Assembly (NCBI GenBank): GCA_029098085.1
Contig: JAQXNQ010000289.1
Location: 1 to 9,051, forward strand
Direction of reading: 5' to 3'
Origin: Oscillospiraceae bacterium
Lineage (GTDB): Bacteria > Bacillota > Clostridia > Oscillospirales > Ruminococcaceae
Length of the DNA: 9,051 bases
Positions 5,561 through 9,051 of the stretch are shown piece by piece. The first letter of the stretch is position 1; each line of letters opens with the position of its first letter. The notes beneath the pieces are model-generated. The model was given only the letters and a program-made list of their open reading frames with translations, made no database searches and was not told the origin of the DNA. A program made the translations under genes and the position numbers.

Positions 5561-6234
5561 TTCGTCCCCTCCTGTCCCTTTTCGCGGATGATCCGCTCCA
5601 CCAGGGCGATGGAGCCCTCCAGATCCAGATCGCTGGTATCGGCCAGCACCGCGTCCTCCGCCTGGCGGAGGGGCGCTGCGGCCCGGTGGGTGTCGTTATA
5701 GTCCCGCTGCTCAATGTCGCGCAGAACCTCCTCAAAGGTGACCGGCTCTCCCTTCTGCTGCAGCTCCAGCAGACGGCGGCGGGCCCGCTCCCGGGCGGAG
5801 GCAGTCAGGAAAATCTTAACCTGAGCGTCGGGCAGCACTACGGTTCCGATGTCCCGGCCGTCCATGATGACGTTGTTTTCCCGGGCAATACTCCGCTGCA
5901 GCTCCAGCAGGAACTGCCGCACCGCCGGATGAGCGGAGACATGGGAAGCGGCCATGGAGACAGCCGGACGGCGGATCTCCTCCGAGACGTTCTCCTCCCC
6001 CAGATAGACCTGCTGCACCCCGTTTTCGTGGCGCAGGGAGAGGTGAATCTCCGGCAGCAGAGCGCCGACCTGAGCGGCGTCCCTGGTATCAGCGCCCTTT
6101 CTCAGGGCGTACAGGCCGATGGAGCGGTACAGGGCGCCGGTATCGATGTAGAGATACCCCAGTCTGGCCGCGGCAGTGCGGGCAATGGTGCTTTTTCCCG
6201 CACCGGAGGGGCCGTCAATGGCAACAGCAATCAT
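5557..6234 (-). CDS. cmk: (d)CMP kinase
   Basis: A 225-residue cytoplasmic kinase that converts CMP and dCMP to the diphosphates with ATP, recycling CMP from RNA turnover and phospholipid synthesis. The P-loop GPSGAGKST is at residues 8-16, followed by IDTGALYRSIGLYAL (30-44), the nucleotide-site stretch MDGRDIGTVVLPDAQVKIFL (124-143), and RARRR (150-154) with RDYNDTHR (177-184) in the LID/CMP-binding region. The length matches the family. The ATG at 6234 was chosen because IAVAIDGPSGAGKS begins there and AAAGGA lies ten bases upstream; the frame runs open further upstream only because it passes into the end of tmcAL. It follows the tmcAL stop by 43 bases and overlaps plsC by four. cmk beside S1-encoding genes is a common bacterial linkage. 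Confidence 0.96.
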   Translation of the reverse strand: MIAVAIDGPSGAGKSTIARTAAARLGYLYIDTGALYRSIGLYALRKGADTRDAAQVGALLPEIHLSLRHENGVQQVYLGEENVSEEIRRPAVSMAASHVSAHPAVRQFLLELQRSIARENNVIMDGRDIGTVVLPDAQVKIFLTASARERARRRLLELQQKGEPVTFEEVLRDIEQRDYNDTHRAAAPLRQAEDAVLADTSDLDLEGSIALVERIIREKGQEGTK

Positions 6235-6277
6235 GAAAGACAGATCCTTTCCAATATATAATAGAGCCTGTGCAGCT

Positions 6278-7495
6278 TTACTGCAGGGTTCCGCCCTTTT
6301 CCGCGGCGGAAAAGGGTCTCCGGTCCTGATACTCCGAATGGGCGTCCCGGATATCGGGGCAGGCCATCCGGAACAGATCGGTGGCCAGCAGCTCGGTCTC
6401 CGCCAGCCGGGGGAAGTCCCGCTCCAGACGGGCAAAGGAATGATAGACCGGCAGGGCGCTCTCCCTGCGCATCCTCCGCAGCAGAGCCTGTCCCCGTTCG
6501 TTGAAGGCCAGCACCCGCAGATAGGGCGGGTGACCGACGGCGCTCTCCTCCGTCAGGCCCAGCAGGGCGCTGTACAGAATTCTCCGTACCCGGCTCAGGG
6601 GATAACGGCGGGTGCGTACCTCTTCAATGAGGCTGTCCAGGGTCTGCATCCGCCGGGAGGCTTTGAAGAGCCGCTGCTCCAGTCCTTCGCTTACATCGGG
6701 CAGCGCCCGGAAATCCGCGAGGCTCATGGTGCGCAGCCGGTAGAGCAGCGCAGGCTCCAGCGCCGACAGGGAAGCGCCGCCGGTGCCCTCCCGCAGATCC
6801 TTCTCAAACAGCTCCGCCGCCTGCTCCGGGAGAAACTCCAGAGCTGAAAGCAGCTCTCCGCCGCGGATCAGCTGCCGCAGAGCCGAAGCGCTGGCAATGC
6901 CCTGCTGCGGCTGCGGACTGTCATGCCCCGCTCCCAGCCGTGCCACTGTAAAGGCGTCCAGAGAAGCGTGCAGCCGCCGGATGGCCTTCAGGTATTCCAC
7001 CGCCAGAATGTTGTTGGGACTGCGCAGCAGAGAAGCGGTCTCCTCCCCCCATCCCTCCGCTACGGCCCGGTCCCGGGCGGCGGCATAGGAAAGCCCCTCT
7101 TTCAGCAAACTGGGCAGACGCTCCCCCTGCTCCGCCTCCAGACAGGCATCGGCGCACCGGCGCAGGGCACTTAAATCCCCCGACTCGCTGCCGAAGGATA
7201 CCGCGTCCACGCAGCCCATGGCTGTCAGCAGAAAAACGCCTGCCTCGGCAAATCTTGCAGCCGAGGAAACCGCCCAGGGCGTCGGCAGCTCCACCACCAG
7301 ATCCGCGCCGCACCGCAGAGCGGCCGCAGCCCGGGTCCATTTGGAGAAGATGGCCGGTTCTCCCCGCTGCACCGCATGGGGGCTCATCACCGCCACAATC
7401 CGGTCGTATCCGGCCCGGCGGGTGGCCTCCATATGGTAGACATGGCCGCTGTGCAGCGGATTGTATTCGGCGATGATGCCTGCCGTTTTGCCCAG
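6278..7495 (-). CDS. tmcAL: tRNA(Met) cytidine acetate ligase (TmcAL, YlbM family), probable CTG start
   Basis: A 405-residue protein of the nucleotidyltransferase-fold family that uses acetate and ATP to form N4-acetylcytidine at the wobble base of elongator tRNA(Met). Visible motifs from the proposed start are GIIAEYNPLHSGH at 6-18 (HxGH nucleotidyltransferase signature), MSPHAVQRGEPAIFSKW at 37-53, SFGSESGD at 100-107, SPNNILAVEYLKAI at 159-172, GAGHDS at 188-193 and ASASALR at 201-207. Bacillus homologues are about 415 residues and begin a few residues before the (I/V)xEYNP motif. No ATG, GTG or TTG codon exists at that place. A CTG at 7495 does, with AAGGGGG seven bases upstream. The alternative is a GTG at 7585, which has no clear SD and would add a 30-residue hydrophobic tail not expected in the family. 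First gene of the minus-strand operon. Confidence 0.88.
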   Translation of the reverse strand: MGKTAGIIAEYNPLHSGHVYHMEATRRAGYDRIVAVMSPHAVQRGEPAIFSKWTRAAAALRCGADLVVELPTPWAVSSAARFAEAGVFLLTAMGCVDAVSFGSESGDLSALRRCADACLEAEQGERLPSLLKEGLSYAAARDRAVAEGWGEETASLLRSPNNILAVEYLKAIRRLHASLDAFTVARLGAGHDSPQPQQGIASASALRQLIRGGELLSALEFLPEQAAELFEKDLREGTGGASLSALEPALLYRLRTMSLADFRALPDVSEGLEQRLFKASRRMQTLDSLIEEVRTRRYPLSRVRRILYSALLGLTEESAVGHPPYLRVLAFNERGQALLRRMRRESALPVYHSFARLERDFPRLAETELLATDLFRMACPDIRDAHSEYQDRRPFSAAEKGGTLQ

Positions 7496-7585
7496 AACGG
7501 TTCCCCCTTCCGGCTGTCCAACGCATCGGAACAGCGGTTTTTCAAAAATTATTCGGAAAAAAGCAGAGAAAAGACAAAGAAACAC

Positions 7586-7619
7586 TTGAAATTTGCCTGC
7601 TATTATATTACTATATAAT
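7586..7619 (+). promoter_or_regulatory. Candidate ackA promoter, overlapping the divergent operon promoter
   Basis: TATAAT at 7614-7619 on the plus strand shares bases with the minus-strand -10 at 7610-7615. Possible -35 elements are TTTGCC (7592-7597, 16-base spacer) or TTGAAA (7586-7591), which fits better with TACTAT (7609-7614, 17-base spacer). Any of these places the start near 7620-7626, giving ackA a leader of about 180 bases. Confidence 0.5.
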
Positions 7620-7638
7620 GTAGTGAAAGCAAAGTCAA
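7610..7638 (-). promoter_or_regulatory. Promoter of the tmcAL-cmk-plsC-ispH operon
   Basis: On the minus strand TTGACT (7638-7633), a 17-base spacer and TATAGT (7615-7610) each match the SigA consensus at five of six positions. A second -10-like TATAAT (7607-7602) lies just downstream without a -35. The leader to the proposed CTG start would be about 108 bases. Confidence 0.7.
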
Positions 7639-7700
7639 GTCATTCTGATGAATAAATCTGCCCTCCGGCCCCCGGGCGGAGCAGCAGGCAGTCAGGATCC

Positions 7701-7729
7701 CGGACGGCAAGCGCAGCCGTCTGTTTTTT
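7701..7729 (+). terminator. Intrinsic terminator in the ackA leader (possible attenuator)
   Basis: CGGACGGC (7701-7708) pairs with GCCGTCTG (7716-7723), eight pairs including one G-T, and six T residues follow (7724-7729). It points toward ackA, and no plus-strand gene lies upstream, so it would act within the ackA leader. The same 5' arm can instead pair with TTGCTGTCCG (7728-7737) in a ten-pair hairpin, which would exclude the terminator. Confidence 0.65.
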
Positions 7730-7764
7730 GCTGTCCGAAGCCCGGCTTTGCCCATCCATGACAG

Positions 7765-7778
7765 ACCCCCTGCGGGGT
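7765..7778 (+). other. Small hairpin just upstream of the ackA SD
   Basis: ACCCC (7765-7769) pairs with GGGGT (7774-7778) around a CTGC loop, followed by ATTTT and then the SD AAAGGA (7785-7790). It could stabilise the 5' end or influence ribosome loading. The T run is too short for a confident terminator. Confidence 0.35.
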
Positions 7779-7801
7779 ATTTTGAAAGGAAGATCAAACG
7801 C

Positions 7802-8995
7802 ATGAAGATTCTGGTAATCAACGCCGGCAGCTCTTCTCTGAAGTATCAGCTGATCGACATGGCGGACGAAAGCGTCATCGCCAAGGGCAACTGCGAACGC
7901 ATCGGCATCGACGGCAAAATCTCCCATAAGACCGCTTCCGGCGTCTCTGTGACAAAGGAAATGGACTTCCCCACCCATAAGGAAGCCTTCATGGCCATCG
8001 TGGACGTGCTGACCACCGGTGAAGGCAAGGTCATCGACAGCGTCAAGGAAATCTCCGCCGTTGGCCACCGCGCCCTCCATGGCGGCGAGATCTACAAGAC
8101 CTCTACCCTGATCACCGACAAGGTCATCGACGACATCATGGAGCTGCGTGAGCTGGGTCCGCTGCACAATCCTCCCCAGGCCATCGCCATGAGAGCCTGC
8201 CAGGAAGTGTTCGGCAAGGAGACCCCCATGGTTGCCATCTTCGACACCTCCTTCGGTCAGACCATGCCCCGTCAGGCCTATATTTTCCCCATTCCCTACG
8301 AGTATTATGAGAAGTACTCCATCCGCCGCTACGGCTTCCATGGCACCTCTCACCGCTTTGTCAGCGGCCGGTATGCCGAGCTGCACGGCGGCGCCGAGGG
8401 TACCCGGATCATCACCTGCCATCTGGGCAACGGCAGCTCCATCTCCGCTGTCAAGGACGGCAAGTGCGTGGATACCTCCATGGGTCTGACCCCTCTGGAC
8501 GGCTTCATCATGGGCACCAGAAGCGGCGCCGTGGATCCCTCCGTCATCACCTACATCATGAACAAGGAAAACCTGACTCCCGATGAGATGGCCAACATCC
8601 TCAACAAGAAGTCCGGCTTCCTGGGTGTTTCCGGCATCTCCAGCGACTGCCGCGATGTGCAGGCTGCCGCCGCCGAGGGCAACGACCGCGCTCAGCTGAC
8701 CATTGAGCTGCTGGTCTACCAGATCAAGAAGTTCATCGGCTCCTACGCCGCTGCCATGGGCGGTGTGGACGGCATCGTCTTCACCGGCGGCATCGGCGAG
8801 AACGACAAGACCATCCGCGCCAAGGTCTGCGCCGACATGGAGTTCCTGGGCATCAAGATCGATCCCGAAAAGAACGATACCCGCAGCGAGACGAAGATCT
8901 CCACCGACGACTCCGCCACCGAGGTCTGGGTCATCCCCACCAACGAGGAGCTGCTCATCGCCAGAGATACCAAGGAAATCGTTGAAAAGCTGTAA
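7802..8995 (+). CDS. ackA: Acetate kinase
   Basis: A 397-residue cytoplasmic enzyme that transfers the phosphate of acetyl phosphate to ADP, giving acetate and ATP, the main substrate-level phosphorylation step in many fermenters. The ASKHA-fold motifs are intact. They are NAGSSSLKY at residues 7-15 (Asn7), GHRALHGG at 88-95 (Arg90), GPLHNP at 119-124 (His122), FDTSFGQTMP at 147-156 (Asp148), YGFHGTSH at 177-184 (His180), HLGNGSS at 207-213, GTRSGAVDPS at 238-247 (Arg240), FTGGIGEN at 327-334 and NEELLIARDT at 381-390. The ATG at 7802 matches the family N-terminus, with AAAGGA 11 bases upstream. Codons are strongly biased to C- and G-ending forms, consistent with high expression. No pta gene is visible beside it within the window. 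A terminator follows. Confidence 0.97.
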   Translation: MKILVINAGSSSLKYQLIDMADESVIAKGNCERIGIDGKISHKTASGVSVTKEMDFPTHKEAFMAIVDVLTTGEGKVIDSVKEISAVGHRALHGGEIYKTSTLITDKVIDDIMELRELGPLHNPPQAIAMRACQEVFGKETPMVAIFDTSFGQTMPRQAYIFPIPYEYYEKYSIRRYGFHGTSHRFVSGRYAELHGGAEGTRIITCHLGNGSSISAVKDGKCVDTSMGLTPLDGFIMGTRSGAVDPSVITYIMNKENLTPDEMANILNKKSGFLGVSGISSDCRDVQAAAAEGNDRAQLTIELLVYQIKKFIGSYAAAMGGVDGIVFTGGIGENDKTIRAKVCADMEFLGIKIDPEKNDTRSETKISTDDSATEVWVIPTNEELLIARDTKEIVEKL

Positions 8996-9021
8996 AAGCG
9001 AACGACTGTAAAGCTGCAGAA

Positions 9022-9051
9022 AGGGCCGCAGGGGGAAACCTCTGCGGCCCT
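9022..9051 (+). terminator. Terminator hairpin of ackA (T tract beyond window)
   Basis: AGGGCCGCAG (9022-9031) pairs with CTGCGGCCCT (9042-9051), and the stem extends inward by three pairs (one G-T) to a GAAA tetraloop. It lies 26 bases after the ackA stop codon. The T run that would complete it is cut off by the window edge, so the call rests on stem strength and position. Confidence 0.75.

Noticed and set aside
4462..5701. Plus-strand frames of about 200-340 codons opposite ispH, plsC and cmk
   Set aside because: Antisense to confidently identified genes and created by GC-rich codon bias.
6235..6435. Upstream extension of the cmk frame
   Set aside because: It runs through the 3' end of tmcAL on the same strand; the family start and an SD are at 6234.
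7648..7761. 37-codon reading frame in the ackA leader, starting ATGAATAAATCT
   Set aside because: No SD, no run of codons for one amino acid as in a classical leader peptide, and a composition that follows the hairpins it crosses.
7748..7801. In-frame upward extension of ackA to a TTG at 7748
   Set aside because: The family N-terminus MKILVINAGSSS begins at 7802, where an SD is present; the extension is leader hairpin sequence.

Overview
The window looks like a chromosomal segment of a fairly GC-rich member of the Clostridia, most likely an Oscillospiraceae-type gut anaerobe. The main reasons are a T-box leader, the fusion of IspH to ribosomal-protein-S1-type domains, the cmk-plsC-ispH gene order, SigA-type promoters and purine-rich Shine-Dalgarno (SD) sequences. 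The genus is an inference. No phage, transposase, CRISPR or toxin genes were found.

Layout. (1) 1-621, minus strand: a partial Lrp/AsnC-family regulator gene running off the left edge, preceded by a full T-box riboswitch (about 358-586) and a consensus promoter (593-621). (2) 703-1566, plus strand: a TauE/SafE (TSUP) anion exporter gene divergent from the T-box unit. (3) 1567-2026: a gene-free stretch packed with palindromes, with related sequences in inverted orientation near its two ends. (4) 2027-2921, minus: a YhfC-family intramembrane protease-like gene with its own promoter and a 10+10 bp dyad at the presumed transcription start. (5) 2929-7638, minus: an operon transcribed tmcAL -> cmk -> plsC -> ispH-S1, ended by a strong terminator. 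cmk/plsC and plsC/ispH overlap by 4 and 8 bases. (6) 7592-9051, plus: ackA, divergent from the operon, with a structured leader containing an intrinsic terminator and a competing hairpin, and a terminator at the window edge.

How the genes work together. The minus-strand operon joins housekeeping steps: tRNA(Met) wobble modification (TmcAL), CMP/dCMP phosphorylation for nucleotide and phospholipid precursors (Cmk), phosphatidic acid synthesis (PlsC), the last step of the MEP isoprenoid pathway (IspH), and mRNA binding in translation (S1 domains). ackA makes ATP from acetyl phosphate in a fermenter. No pta gene is visible next to it within the window.

Most interesting points: a strong SD plus in-frame ATG exactly at the IspH/S1 junction, which could yield a free S1 protein; a possible attenuator in the ackA leader; a T-box, probably alanine-specific, controlling an Lrp-type regulator; a likely CTG start codon for tmcAL; and the palindrome-rich element at 1590-2010. 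I see no clear new multi-gene system.
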